From Barnesiella intestinihominis YIT 11860 (GTDB taxonomy: Bacteria; Bacteroidota; Bacteroidia; Bacteroidales; Barnesiellaceae): DNA of 64,000 bases. The notes beneath the pieces are model-generated. The model was not told the DNA's origin. It saw only the letters and a list, made by a program, of their open reading frames with translations, and did no database searches. The translations under genes were made by a program, and so were the position numbers. Positions within the stretch are counted from its first letter, which is position 1. Each line of letters starts with the position of its first letter. This document shows, in pieces, positions 44,821-54,727 of this stretch. Where the stretch lies: assembly GCF_000296465.1 (NCBI RefSeq), contig NZ_JH815206.1, positions 172,200 to 236,199 on the forward strand, given 5' to 3'.

Positions 44821-47769
44821 TTATTCCACAACTATTTTTTTACTTTGTGTGGATTGTGCATTACGAACTTTCACTATATAAATTCCTCGGGTTGCATCGA
44901 TGGTTTTTTCTTGATAAATATTACCTTCCCAAACTAATGCACCGCTCGTCGAATAGACTTGGACATGGGCATTTTCGGCATTTACTCTTATAATTCCCGG
45001 AGTGCTCCATATCTTCATTCCCGAATTTTCTATCTCGGTTATGCTTGAACCTTCGTCGAAAGCAGCCGTTACGACCGAGGCCATTTTGACTACAAATTCT
45101 CCATTGGTGACGCTTACGCCATTTACCCAAACATTTTTCAGATAGAAACCTTCATCGGGATTACCTTTTACGGTAACTGTCGTATTTTTTATTACTTTAC
45201 TACCCGAATTAACGATTTCGTTGTCGCTGTTCCGCAATTCCAAAGTTCCGTTTTCGGTAGGCTCGATAGTTATATAAGCTTCGTTACAACCGCTGCCATC
45301 TCCATCGACAGAAACTTTCCAACCTTTTTTGGTAGCCATAGAGGTTTCGCTACCTTCCGCTTCGTTGGGGTTGTTGATTCCTGCGATAAACATATTTACA
45401 TTGGTGGGTGTCGTTGAACATTTGGGTAGATTGTAATACAAGTCGTTCAAAGCGCAGGCGGACATTCCGTTACCGGAACATTCGAGATAGTTGAGTTTCG
45501 TGTTATTACTCAGGTCGAGAGAAGTCAATTGATTTCCGTCGCAGAACAGGCGTTCGAGCAATGTATTTTTCGATAGATCGAGAGTGGTAAGTTTATTGTT
45601 CGAACAGATGAGTTTTACCAACTTCGTATTATGGGTGACATCGAGGGCTGTAAGACCGGTGTAGGAACATTGAAGTTCTTCCAGATCGGTTAACATACTG
45701 GCATCGATAGATTTTAGTTGCTCGTTGTTCTGCACGTCTAGTAATAGTAGTTTTGTATTCGAGGAAACAGTCAGCGATGTCAGTTCGTTATTTTTAACAA
45801 CAGCCTCTTCCAATTCGGTATTGTTAGACAAATCGAGGGAACCGAGTTCGCAGTTATAGCAAGAGAGTGAGAACAATGCTTTGTTGTTGGACAAATCGAG
45901 AGTTCCGATACTGTTGTAGGAACAGTTGAGTTTGCCCAATGCAGTATTCTTCGATAGATCGAGAGCGGTGATACCGGTCCAATAACAATCGAGTGTAGCG
46001 AGAATGGCGTTATGAGATACATCGAGAGATTTCAAATCATTTTCCGAACAATCGAAATAGTCGATCAGTCCGTTGATACGAACGGTCGTACCTTTTGAAT
46101 TACCGTCGATACGGGTAATAGATTCGTTGTCGATAGTCATAGTCTGCCATTCTCCGTTACCCCAATCTATTTCTACTTCTGTTTCGGGGTCTATGCCGCT
46201 TATGCCGAATGAAAGCGAAGCATTGCTTTCTACTCCCATTTCTATGTAATTGTTAGAGGCGGTAGGAACGAATACAGCCGATACGGTGACATTTTCGGTA
46301 GTTGCGAATATGGAACCGTTTATGCGTTCTCCATTTATTTGGTAGTAACGCACCTGATAATTTTCAATGGGAGTCGCAGTTATGTATACCGGTACGCCGG
46401 CTTCCAAAGTATTGTTTTCTATCGGATGCAATTCGTGGGAAACAAGATCCGGTTGAAATAATGAAATGGTTCCGAATTCCGAAGTTTCGATCGTTGCCGT
46501 TACATCTTTACATACGGCACTGCCGTCGCCTGTTACGTCTACTGTCCATTTTGATTCGGTAGCAATACTTGTAGAAGAAGTTTCGGCATTGCTTCCTTCT
46601 AGGAATAAATTCACATACGGACTTGCACTTTCGAGACCGGAAAGAGTCTGGTACATAAAATTGAGGCTGCAAGGGGTCATTCTTGGGTTATTGCGAATAT
46701 CGATCGTATTTAATCCCTGATTATAATAGAAATCAAGGAATGAGAATAAATTGTTTTGCCCCCAGAATTTTTGAAGGTGGAGATTTTTGCTAAGGTCTAT
46801 CTCTTCCAACTGATTATCACTGCATTTCAACGATTTCAGACGTGGCATGTTGGAGACTGTAATTTTTTTCAATAGGTTGCCATCGCAAGACAGGTTAGTG
46901 ATATTGATGTTTGCCGTTAAATCCAGATTGCTTATTTGGTTGTTGGAACATACCAAGTCCATCAATTCGGTATTGGCGAATACATTCAATTCGGTCAGGG
47001 CGTTATCGTCGCAGTAGAGTTTTTCCAAAGCAGTATTTTTCGATACGTCTAAGTTCGAAATATGGTTTTTACGAATATCGAGTTTGCTCAATTTCGTTAA
47101 ATTCGATACATTTATGTCCATCAGAGCATTTCCTTCCAAGTTGATGTAACGCAAATTGGGACAACCCGAAAAATCGATACTGCTTATGTCATTATTATAG
47201 GCAGTTATATTTTCCAATTCACTTCCTTCGCTGGGCAAGATGATGGTTGTAATACCTCCTTTATCGTCTGGATCCGATGTGTTGCTTTTGTCGTGTCGGC
47301 AGTCGAGTGTTGTTAATTTTTTATGAGCCGATAGATTGAGGAATAGCAGCTTGGGATTGTTGTAACAGTTTAGAGTTTCCAAATTCAAAGCCCCTGAAAT
47401 ATCGAGGTTGGTACGCTCTATTTCGTTTTTATAGCAATCCAGTAAAGTCAAATCAGGTTCATCGATAATGGTGACCGAAGTTACATGGGCATCGGAACAA
47501 TCGAATGTCTGCATGGGAGAAAATATTCGGATTGTGTCGCCCACTTGGGTTCCGTTCACGCTTTTGTTCCACATTCCATCTACGGTATATTCTTTTTTGG
47601 TTCCGTCTCCCCAATCGACGATTACTTTACCGTCGGATGCTACCGGCTTGGGGTAAAAAGTAAAATCACTACCGAGTTCCAGCGATGTAGTAAGTTTTAT
47701 TTCGCTTTGTACTTCCGAGAACCCGAGTACGATACATAGAGAAATTAGAAAACTTGTAATTTTTTTCAT
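44821..47769 (-). CDS. Leucine-rich repeat surface protein with T9SS sorting domain
   Basis: A 982-residue exported protein. The ATG at 47769 gives a signal peptide (MKKITSFLISLCIVLGF); the longer upstream frame is not needed. The protein consists of two similar halves: a VDWGDG/IDWGNG module followed by an LRR array (about residues 100-365 and 570-770; units like LDLSNNTKLNYLECSGN), then WTVDVTGDGS/WKVSVDGDGS. Residues about 910-982 are a C-terminal sorting domain ending TKKIVVE-like (SQSKKIVVE). The T9SS encoded elsewhere, with PorZ at 31.8 kb, would export it to the surface. Binding partners are unknown. Confidence 0.88.
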   Translation of the reverse strand: MKKITSFLISLCIVLGFSEVQSEIKLTTSLELGSDFTFYPKPVASDGKVIVDWGDGTKKEYTVDGMWNKSVNGTQVGDTIRIFSPMQTFDCSDAHVTSVTIIDEPDLTLLDCYKNEIERTNLDISGALNLETLNCYNNPKLLFLNLSAHKKLTTLDCRHDKSNTSDPDDKGGITTIILPSEGSELENITAYNNDISSIDFSGCPNLRYINLEGNALMDINVSNLTKLSKLDIRKNHISNLDVSKNTALEKLYCDDNALTELNVFANTELMDLVCSNNQISNLDLTANINITNLSCDGNLLKKITVSNMPRLKSLKCSDNQLEEIDLSKNLHLQKFWGQNNLFSFLDFYYNQGLNTIDIRNNPRMTPCSLNFMYQTLSGLESASPYVNLFLEGSNAETSSTSIATESKWTVDVTGDGSAVCKDVTATIETSEFGTISLFQPDLVSHELHPIENNTLEAGVPVYITATPIENYQVRYYQINGERINGSIFATTENVTVSAVFVPTASNNYIEMGVESNASLSFGISGIDPETEVEIDWGNGEWQTMTIDNESITRIDGNSKGTTVRINGLIDYFDCSENDLKSLDVSHNAILATLDCYWTGITALDLSKNTALGKLNCSYNSIGTLDLSNNKALFSLSCYNCELGSLDLSNNTELEEAVVKNNELTSLTVSSNTKLLLLDVQNNEQLKSIDASMLTDLEELQCSYTGLTALDVTHNTKLVKLICSNNKLTTLDLSKNTLLERLFCDGNQLTSLDLSNNTKLNYLECSGNGMSACALNDLYYNLPKCSTTPTNVNMFIAGINNPNEAEGSETSMATKKGWKVSVDGDGSGCNEAYITIEPTENGTLELRNSDNEIVNSGSKVIKNTTVTVKGNPDEGFYLKNVWVNGVSVTNGEFVVKMASVVTAAFDEGSSITEIENSGMKIWSTPGIIRVNAENAHVQVYSTSGALVWEGNIYQEKTIDATRGIYIVKVRNAQSTQSKKIVVE

Positions 47770-47934
47770 ACGCTTTGTTTTGTTTTTATGTTTTGTGTTG
47801 TATATTTCTTTCAGATCGAAGATTAATATTACAAAAATGAAAAAAATATATGTACATAGCAGCATAGAAAGCGTTGCTATTTAAAAATAAATACACTTTG
47901 ATTATCAGCGAGTTATTTATTGAAACGTTGCAAT

Positions 47935-49335
47935 TTAACGTTTTGAAAGATTTTCTTCTCCTAAAATGACGATACCCAATCCCTGAGAGAGAAAGTTTTG
48001 AGGAATTTTTTTTCGGATGCGTGTCCGTTGGGAACGTATGGTTTCGCTGCTGATACCCCGACAAGCTGCACACTCTTTCGTCGAAAAACCGAGTTGCAAC
48101 AATGCACATAGAAAAGCGTCGTTGTCGGTTAGCGGTACTATGCTCGAAACTTGTTGCAAATAGGTATCGAACTCTTTCAATATAGCCGTCTGAAACGATT
48201 TCTGCTCGTTATAACTCAACGATTCTTTATCGGAGTTTATCTTTTTGTATAAATCGGTATAGATATTGCTTTCTTTGAAATGTTTGCTACATGTTTCTCC
48301 TGCTTTTCTGATAATATCTATAATTTGTAATTCCCGGTTTTCGTTTTCTTGGGCGCGGGCTTCTTGTCTTTCCCATTTGTGGGCGAAGATTCGTTCGTTG
48401 CGGAGTTTCAGATGTTTCCGATAAATGAAGAATACCACGATCGATAACAGCAGAACGACGATTATGCTAACGGTTATCGATACAATGAGCCGTATATGAC
48501 TTTGCTCTTTCAGGTCGGAAGTTATCCGTATTTGCTCTTGTCGATCTATCTGGTGAGAAACGGCCATGTTTTCGATCGAATCGGACAGGCGATAAGCCTC
48601 CTGTAAATAACGATATTTCATGGAGTCTGTTATACCCGACTTTTCGGGTAGATCGGCCAGCTTGAAATAGGCCGAGGCCTTTACCGATTTTTCTTCGCTG
48701 TGGCTGGCTTGTTCGAGATAAAACAAAGCCGAATCGTATTGCATTTGCATGGCGAATAATTGTCCCCGTACGGCATAGTTGCGCAATCGTTTTACTTCGT
48801 CGTTGGTCAACGACAACGCTTTCGCATTACATTCCAATGCCGATTTTATATCGTTTTTCAATTTATAGGCGCTTGTCAGATTATTATAGACCGAGGAACG
48901 TTCTTCCCGATTTTTTATTTCAGGGAAAAATCCGAGCGGTTTTTCGAAATAGTAAAGGGCGCTGTCACGGTCTTTATAGAGAAAATGGTATTTCCCTATG
49001 CCCCGATAGGCGTGGGAAAGATTGCTCTTGTCCTCCAATTCTTTCGAAACATATAGAGCTTGTTGGTAGGCGCTTCGAGCGGTTTCGTAAATGTTGTGTT
49101 CCAGAAGAAGGTCCCCGAGTTGATTGTATATTTTACTCTTTAACTCGTTGTCGTTCGATTCGTCGAGTCGTTTTAATGCTTTATGATAGAAAATGACGGC
49201 TGAGTCGGGCATGTAACGCTTTTCCATCTCCACACCGTTTTGATAGAGGATTTCAGCTTTTTCGGTGTCACGATGGTTACATGAGCCGAGTAATATCGAT
49301 AATAATAATATAGTGTATATAAAACCCCATTTCAT
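47935..49335 (-). CDS. TPR lipoprotein-type regulator with membrane segment and C-terminal HTH-like domain
   Basis: 466 residues from the ATG at 49335. The upstream in-frame stretch from 49431 is only translated promoter repeat and is rejected. The N-terminus has a signal with lipobox LGSC (Cys19) or an uncleaved signal. Tetratricopeptide repeats follow (about residues 25-260; e.g. IYNQLGDLLLEHNIYETARSAY), then one membrane helix near residue 300, a coiled coil, and a C-terminal segment (LTDNDAFLCALLQLGFSTKECA..SSETIRSQRTRIRKK) resembling a LuxR-type helix-turn-helix. Such proteins in Bacteroidales are thought to link envelope signals to transcription. Confidence 0.82.
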   Translation of the reverse strand: MKWGFIYTILLLSILLGSCNHRDTEKAEILYQNGVEMEKRYMPDSAVIFYHKALKRLDESNDNELKSKIYNQLGDLLLEHNIYETARSAYQQALYVSKELEDKSNLSHAYRGIGKYHFLYKDRDSALYYFEKPLGFFPEIKNREERSSVYNNLTSAYKLKNDIKSALECNAKALSLTNDEVKRLRNYAVRGQLFAMQMQYDSALFYLEQASHSEEKSVKASAYFKLADLPEKSGITDSMKYRYLQEAYRLSDSIENMAVSHQIDRQEQIRITSDLKEQSHIRLIVSITVSIIVVLLLSIVVFFIYRKHLKLRNERIFAHKWERQEARAQENENRELQIIDIIRKAGETCSKHFKESNIYTDLYKKINSDKESLSYNEQKSFQTAILKEFDTYLQQVSSIVPLTDNDAFLCALLQLGFSTKECAACRGISSETIRSQRTRIRKKIPQNFLSQGLGIVILGEENLSKR

Positions 49336-49360
49336 GACCGATAGAAAATAGAATAGCTCC

Positions 49361-49455
49361 CAAAGATACGAAAAGGTGAGAGCAGAGACAAACGGAAAAC
49401 CTGTTTCCGGTTTGGCTACGCCGAACCGCATCTTATCTTCGTAGTGACAAAGATA
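49361..49455 (-). promoter_or_regulatory. Promoter-bearing repeat upstream of the TPR regulator
   Basis: Minus-strand copy of the family: TATCTTTG at 49361-49368 and TTTG at 49389-49392, exactly 20 bases apart, with the CGGAAAC..GTTTTCCG hairpin and the CGGTTCGGCGTAGCCAAAC core. A second TATCTTTG lies at 49448-49455. The predicted transcript would start near 49355, about 20 bases before the ATG at 49335, which supports that start. Confidence 0.72.
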
Positions 49456-49533
49456 GAAATAATTCGCTATTTGGGAAATACAATCTTTCAGTCATCTTGA
49501 TGACGACATGCCGCAGCTTCCGGGTAGGGGCAT

Positions 49534-49566
49534 AAAAAAACTATCCCGGAAACCCGGGATAGTTTT
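49534..49566 (-). terminator. Terminator of the complex II operon
   Basis: ACTATCCCGG pairs with CCGGGATAGT. On the minus strand the stem is followed by seven T. It lies about 20 bases beyond the sdhB stop. Confidence 0.88.
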
Positions 49567-49587
49567 CAAGATATGAACTTAGTATTT

Positions 49588-50343
49588 TTAGTCTTTCAGT
49601 TTAGCGCAAATGAACTCGCGGTTCAAACGGGCGATATTCGTCAACGAAATGTTTTTAGGACATTCGGCGGCACAAGCACCGGTGTTGGTACAGTTACCGA
49701 ATCCCAATTCGTCCATCTTGGCAACCATAGCACGAGCGCGTTCGGCAGCCTCTACGCGGCCTTGCGGCAGCAGAGCGAATTGGCTTACCTTAGCCGAAAC
49801 GAACAACATGGCCGAACCGTTTTTACAAGCTGCTACGCAAGCTCCGCAACCGATACAAGTAGCCGAGTCCATAGCCTCGTCGGCATCGATTTTAGAGATA
49901 GGAATTGCGTTGGCATCTTGTGCACCGCCCGTGTTTACCGAGATATATCCTCCGGCTTGCTGTATTTTGTCGAATGCACGACGGTCTACCATCAAGTCGC
50001 GAATAACGGGGAACCCGGCCGAACGCCACGGTTCTACGGTGATTACGTCTCCGTCGTTGAATTTACGCATGTGCAATTGGCAAGTGGTAACGCTGGTGTC
50101 GGGCCCGTGGGGGTGTCCGTTGATATAGAGCGAACACATACCGCAAATACCTTCGCGGCAATCGTGGTCGAATACTACAGGCTCTTTGCCTTCGTTAATC
50201 AGTTGCTCGTTGAGCAAGTCGAGCATTTCGAGGAAAGAGCTGTCGGTAGATACACCATTAAGTTTATATTCCTCAAATCTACCTTTTTCTTTGGGACCTT
50301 TCTGGCGCCAAACTTTGAGTGTTATATTTATTGTTTTTTCCAT
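49588..50343 (-). CDS. Succinate dehydrogenase/fumarate reductase iron-sulfur subunit
   Basis: Subunit B of complex II, 251 residues, carrying three iron-sulfur clusters that pass electrons between the flavin and quinone sites. The 2Fe-2S motif is [16 protein letters not shown]. The other clusters are bound by [14 protein letters not shown] and the C-terminal [14 protein letters not shown]. The order sdhC-A-B with a single membrane subunit is the fumarate reductase type B usual in Bacteroidota, where fumarate respiration yields succinate. Third and last gene of the operon. Confidence 0.96.
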   Translation of the reverse strand: MEKTINITLKVWRQKGPKEKGRFEEYKLNGVSTDSSFLEMLDLLNEQLINEGKEPVVFDHDCREGICGMCSLYINGHPHGPDTSVTTCQLHMRKFNDGDVITVEPWRSAGFPVIRDLMVDRRAFDKIQQAGGYISVNTGGAQDANAIPISKIDADEAMDSATCIGCGACVAACKNGSAMLFVSAKVSQFALLPQGRVEAAERARAMVAKMDELGFGNCTNTGACAAECPKNISLTNIARLNREFICAKLKD

Positions 50344-50387
50344 AACTTTATCGTGTTATACCGGAATTAAAACGGCGATTAAACAAA

Positions 50388-52409
50388 TTATTTCTTGTAG
50401 TTACGTTGTTGAACTTTGATAGCTTCGTATTTCAGTTCTTCTTTCAATAATTCGGGCTTTTTGTCTTCGCCTTGATATTTCCAGCAGCTTACATACATAA
50501 AGTGTTCATCGTCACGTTTTGCTTCTCCTTCTTCTGTTTGATATTCTTCACGGAAGTGTCCGCCGCAAGATTCTTCGCGGTTGAGAGCATCGAGGGCCAT
50601 CAATTTGCCTATTTCGAGGAAGTCTTCCACGCGCAAAGCCTTTTCGAGCTCTACGTTCAGTGTATTGGCTTCGCCGGGAATACGCACGTTGGTGTAGAAT
50701 TCTTTCTTCACCTCTTCGATTTTTTCGAGGGCAGTTTCCAATCCGGCTTTGTTACGTCCCATGCCCACATAGTCTACCATGATACGTCCCAACTCTTTGT
50801 GTATGGAGTCTACCGAACGTTTCCCCTTGATATTCATCAAACGGGCGATACGAGCTTTTACCGCTTTTTCGGCTTCTACAAATTCGGGCAGATCGGTCGA
50901 GAAACGGGGAACTTGGATTTGGTCGGACAAATAGTTTTGAATCGTATAGGGAAGTACGAAATAACCGTCGGCAAGACCTTGCATCAAAGCCGAAGCACCC
51001 AAACGGTTGGCTCCGTGGTCCGAGAAGTTGGCTTCGCCGATAGCGAACAGACCGGGAATGGAAGTCATCAATTCGTAGTCCACCCAGATACCACCCATCG
51101 TGTAGTGCGATGCGGGATAAATCATCATAGGAGTCTCATACGGATTATCATCGACGATTTTTTCATACATCTGGAAGAGGTTTCCGTAACGGCTGGCTAC
51201 GGCTTCTTTTCCTTTTATTTGGATAGCGGCTTGTTCTCCGCCCAAACTTTCGATCACGTGGTGGTCGAGACCTTGTATAGCTTGTTTACCCAAGCGTTCG
51301 ATACTTTCCTTGAAATCGAGGTAAACGGCATAACCCGTAGCTCCTACGCCATAACCGGCATCGCAACGTTCTTTGGCTGCGCGAGAAGCTACGTCGCGAG
51401 GAACAAGGTTACCGAAGGCCGGATAACGACGTTCCAAGTAGTAGTCGCGATCTTCTTCTTTGATATCGGTCGGTTTCAATTTGCCGGCACGGATAGCTTC
51501 GGCATCTTCTTTTTTCTTCGGAACCCAGATACGGCCGTCGTTACGCAGCGACTCCGACATCAAAGTCAGTTTCGATTGGAACTCGCCGTGTGCAGGAATA
51601 CAAGTGGGGTGAATCTGAGCGTAAGCCGGGTTGGCGAAATAAGCGCCTTTATGATAACATTGAACGGCTACCGAGCCATTCGATGCCATAGCGTTGGTCG
51701 AAAGGAAATAAACGTTTCCGTATCCGCCGGTAGCGATAACGACAGCGTGTGCCGCGAATCTTTCAATCTCTCCGGTAACCAGATTACGGGCGATGATACC
51801 GCGCGCACGACCGTCGATAATCACGAGGTCGAGCATCTCGTAACGTGTAAATTGTTTTACCGTACCTTTTTTCACCTGACGGTTGAGCGATGCATATGCA
51901 CCTAACAACAGCTGTTGTCCGGTCTGGCCTTTGGCATAGAATGTACGAGATACCTGAGCACCACCGAAAGAACGGTTAGCCAATTGACCCCCATATTCGC
52001 GGGCAAAGGGAACGCCTTGTGCCACGCATTGGTCTATGATGTTGTTCGATACTTCGGCCAGACGGTAAACGTTGGCTTCGCGGGCACGATAGTCGCCACC
52101 TTTGATGGTGTCGTAGAATAAACGATATACCGAGTCTCCGTCGTTTTGATAGTTTTTGGCGGCATTGATACCTCCCTGAGCGGCGATAGAGTGGGCGCGA
52201 CGAGGTGAATCTTGAATGCAGAAGTTCAATACATTGAAACCCAACTCGCCGAGAGTGGCGGCAGCAGAGCCACCGGCAAGCCCCGTACCTACGACGATAA
52301 TGTCAAGACGGCGTTTGTTGGCCGGGTTCACCAATTTTTGGTGAGCTTTATAATTGGTCCACTTTTCGGCCAATGGGCCTTCGGGTATTTTAGAATCTAT
52401 GGTAGACAT
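50388..52409 (-). CDS. Succinate dehydrogenase/fumarate reductase flavoprotein subunit
   Basis: Subunit A of complex II, 673 residues, with covalently bound FAD and the succinate/fumarate site. FAD binding starts at [17 protein letters not shown]. The flavinylation His is in [17 protein letters not shown]. Catalytic parts include [32 protein letters not shown] and the C-terminal [21 protein letters not shown]. It follows sdhC by 36 bases and precedes sdhB by 44. Physiological direction in this presumed anaerobe is probably fumarate reduction, an inference. Confidence 0.96.
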   Translation of the reverse strand: MSTIDSKIPEGPLAEKWTNYKAHQKLVNPANKRRLDIIVVGTGLAGGSAAATLGELGFNVLNFCIQDSPRRAHSIAAQGGINAAKNYQNDGDSVYRLFYDTIKGGDYRAREANVYRLAEVSNNIIDQCVAQGVPFAREYGGQLANRSFGGAQVSRTFYAKGQTGQQLLLGAYASLNRQVKKGTVKQFTRYEMLDLVIIDGRARGIIARNLVTGEIERFAAHAVVIATGGYGNVYFLSTNAMASNGSVAVQCYHKGAYFANPAYAQIHPTCIPAHGEFQSKLTLMSESLRNDGRIWVPKKKEDAEAIRAGKLKPTDIKEEDRDYYLERRYPAFGNLVPRDVASRAAKERCDAGYGVGATGYAVYLDFKESIERLGKQAIQGLDHHVIESLGGEQAAIQIKGKEAVASRYGNLFQMYEKIVDDNPYETPMMIYPASHYTMGGIWVDYELMTSIPGLFAIGEANFSDHGANRLGASALMQGLADGYFVLPYTIQNYLSDQIQVPRFSTDLPEFVEAEKAVKARIARLMNIKGKRSVDSIHKELGRIMVDYVGMGRNKAGLETALEKIEEVKKEFYTNVRIPGEANTLNVELEKALRVEDFLEIGKLMALDALNREESCGGHFREEYQTEEGEAKRDDEHFMYVSCWKYQGEDKKPELLKEELKYEAIKVQQRNYKK

Positions 52410-52445
52410 AACAATTGTTTTTCTGTGAATAAATAGTTTGGTTTA

Positions 52446-53135
52446 TTAAAGGGTGCAAGTTCCGCAACCGGTCAGGCTCATCACATAGAAAGAGATGGCA
52501 ACGGCGGCAAAGCCCAAGCAGATGATTGTTGCGAAAATGTTGGAGATACATTTCCAACGATTGAACCATACGTGGTTGTTGATACCGATGGTTTGCATGG
52601 CACTCCAAAATCCATGAGTGAGATGGAACCACAAAGCAACGAACCAAATGAGATAAATAACTACATAGATCGGGCAACCGAATGTTTCGCGGATCAAGGC
52701 GATTCCGTCGTGAGGATTTACTTCGGGCAAATGACCGACGATTTCGTTGAGCTGCATTTTGTACCAAAAGTTGAAGAGGTGCAAAACCAATCCCAACAAA
52801 ACGATGATACCCAAAACGAGCATGTTTTGAGATGCCCATTCTACGGTTTGCGGGCGAGTGTTCACCAAATAACGGTCGTTACCGCGCGCCTTCCGGTTTT
52901 GCAAGGTCAACCAAAATGCGTAGACAATGTGAAGAACGGCTCCGGCAGCGAGAATGACAGTTCCTGCCAAAGCATACCAGTTGGCTCCCAAAAATTGGCA
53001 AACGGCATTGTAGCCGGCAGGGCTGATTAACGCCACTAAGTTCATACACATGTGAAACGTTAGAAATAGGACGAGAAAGAGTCCGGTAATACTCATGACT
53101 ACTTTTCGTCCTATGGACGAGTTACTTAACCACAT
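52446..53135 (-). CDS. Succinate dehydrogenase/fumarate reductase cytochrome b subunit
   Basis: Single membrane anchor subunit C, 229 residues with five helices (starting SIGRKVVMSITGLFLVLFLTFHMCMNL). The His residues for heme ligation lie within the helices (FHMCMNL, VLHIVYAF, VLHLFNFW, FHLTHGFW). The tail is GCGTCTL. The type B anchor binds two hemes b and the quinone. First gene of the complex II operon. A weak -7 box (TAAATTTG on the minus strand, 53180-53187) lies about 45 bases upstream. Confidence 0.95.
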   Translation of the reverse strand: MWLSNSSIGRKVVMSITGLFLVLFLTFHMCMNLVALISPAGYNAVCQFLGANWYALAGTVILAAGAVLHIVYAFWLTLQNRKARGNDRYLVNTRPQTVEWASQNMLVLGIIVLLGLVLHLFNFWYKMQLNEIVGHLPEVNPHDGIALIRETFGCPIYVVIYLIWFVALWFHLTHGFWSAMQTIGINNHVWFNRWKCISNIFATIICLGFAAVAISFYVMSLTGCGTCTL

Positions 53136-53429
53136 AGGATTTGAATTTAAGTTATTATTTGTTGTAAATGAAATTTATGCAAATTTACACCATGCAAAAT
53201 TAAATGAAGTATGCGGAATAAACAAGCTAATAAGGAAATATTTCTTTAATGTATAGTCTGTTGCCGGGGAAGTTCCCGAATGCTTAAAGAAAGTAAATCG
53301 TGTGTTTTTTCTTAAAATATATCTATCTTTGCAATAAGCGCGAAAATAGGCTACACTCGGCTTGATCGGACAAACTCGCCGTTGTTTTCGTTTTGCGTCG
53401 TTTTTTTACAATTATCAATAAAAATAAAT
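53136..53429. promoter_or_regulatory. Divergent promoter region between complex II and the TlpA-like gene
   Basis: About 290 AT-rich bases. On the minus strand TAAATTTG (53180-53187) may serve sdhC. On the plus strand TATCTTTG (53324-53331) may serve the TlpA-like gene, leaving a leader of about 95 bases. The following stretch, with CACTCGGCTTGATCGGAC near 53353, faintly resembles the core of the promoter repeat and may be a decayed copy. No gene is seen. Confidence 0.45.
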
Positions 53430-54506
53430 ATGAAGAACAGTAATTTTTTCTTATTGGCCGTTACGGCTGCAACGGTTGTGTCTTGTGGTACGCATCCGTC
53501 TTCTTACACGATTAACGGAACGGTTTCCGATACAACGTTGAACGGAAATAAAGTTTATTTGACCGATATGGCATCCCGTAATGTATTGGATAGCGCGGTG
53601 ATTGCCAATGGTAAGTTTACATTTACCGGTAAAGCGGATACCGCATTGATTTGCCAGATACAATCACGTCCGTATCGTATGGAGTTGGTTCTTGAAAACG
53701 GCGATATCGCTGTTGAAATGGGAGAGACCGATAAACGTTTGGGTACTCCTCTGAACGATAGTTTCGCTTTGTTTATGTCCGATATGGATTCTTTGCAGAA
53801 TACGATTATCGCCAAACAACAGGAAATTATGCAGAAAGGATTGTCAGAAGAAGAGCTTCGCGAGGCTTGGCAAGACTTCCAAACGAATACTATTATGCCC
53901 GAATTTAACCGAGTAATGTCCGAGAATTTCGATAGAAATAAAGATAATGCCGTAGGTGCATGGGCTATTGCCAACTGGAATTTGGAACCGGCTCAATTCG
54001 ATTCCGTGCTCAATCTCGCCGGCGAAACTTTGAAGGCCAATCCGCTTATAAAAATGATGATTCAGCAACAGGAGATATTGAAAAAGACGGCCGAAGGCGC
54101 TATGTTTACCGATTTCACGATCGAGCAACCGGACGGCAGCAAGGTTTCGCTTTCTGATTATGTAGGAAAAGGAAAATATGTTTTGGTAGACTTCTGGGCA
54201 TCTTGGTGTGGTCCTTGTCGAGCCGAAATTCCTAATATCAAGGAGTTGTACGATAAATATCATAGTAAAGGACTCGATGTCTTGGGCGTAGCCGTTTGGG
54301 ATAAAGTAGAAGATACTCAAAAAGCTATAAAGGAACTGGGAATCGTTTGGCCTCAGATTATTAATGCACAGCAGATTCCTACCGAATTATACGGTATTCA
54401 AGGAATCCCTCACATCATTTTGTTTGCTCCCGACGGTACGATTGTCGCTCGCGATTTGCGCGAAGAGGCAATGAAGGAAAAGGTGGCAGAAGTTATGAAG
54501 AAATAA
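53430..54506 (+). CDS. TlpA-like thiol-disulfide lipoprotein with DUF4369 domain
   Basis: 358 residues from the ATG at 53430. The lipoprotein signal ends VVSC (Cys19). The DUF4369-like N-terminal domain (YTINGTVSDTTLNGNKVYLTD) runs to about residue 120, followed by a helical linker. A thioredoxin-fold AhpC/TSA-type domain has the active site WCGPC (Cys260, Cys263) and the cis-Pro loop GIPHIIL. Such proteins in Bacteroidota act in the periplasm as disulfide reductases. The upstream in-frame start at 53382 would lack a signal and is rejected. A strong terminator follows. Confidence 0.92.
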   Translation: MKNSNFFLLAVTAATVVSCGTHPSSYTINGTVSDTTLNGNKVYLTDMASRNVLDSAVIANGKFTFTGKADTALICQIQSRPYRMELVLENGDIAVEMGETDKRLGTPLNDSFALFMSDMDSLQNTIIAKQQEIMQKGLSEEELREAWQDFQTNTIMPEFNRVMSENFDRNKDNAVGAWAIANWNLEPAQFDSVLNLAGETLKANPLIKMMIQQQEILKKTAEGAMFTDFTIEQPDGSKVSLSDYVGKGKYVLVDFWASWCGPCRAEIPNIKELYDKYHSKGLDVLGVAVWDKVEDTQKAIKELGIVWPQIINAQQIPTELYGIQGIPHIILFAPDGTIVARDLREEAMKEKVAEVMKK

Positions 54507-54528
54507 TAGATTTCCTATCGTAAGGGTT

Positions 54529-54558
54529 AAAGGAGTGGCGATTGCCACTCCTTTTTTT
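54529..54558 (+). terminator. Terminator of the TlpA-like gene
   Basis: AGGAGTGGC pairs with GCCACTCCT around a short loop, followed by seven T. It lies 22 bases after the stop codon. Confidence 0.92.
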
Positions 54559-54727
54559 GTGTGTTTGTGTTTCATTTCTTTTTCTTTTATGTTTCATTTT
54601 TGATTCAAATAGAAAATTATAGAATTTAGAAAGAAAGTAAACGAAATACTTTGTATATAAATAAAAAAATATTATACTTGCACAAAAATAATTATTTCAT
54701 TTCTTGTCAATTCTAAAAAGTGTTATT

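Noticed and set aside
50472-51905. 477-codon plus-strand frame opposite the flavoprotein subunit
   Set aside because: It is antisense to a full-length flavoprotein with intact motifs; a codon-bias shadow.
52424-52432. TGTGAATAA, a TTATNCACA match between sdhC and sdhA
   Set aside because: A single isolated site inside an operon. It shows that lone matches occur by chance and was not counted toward the origin.
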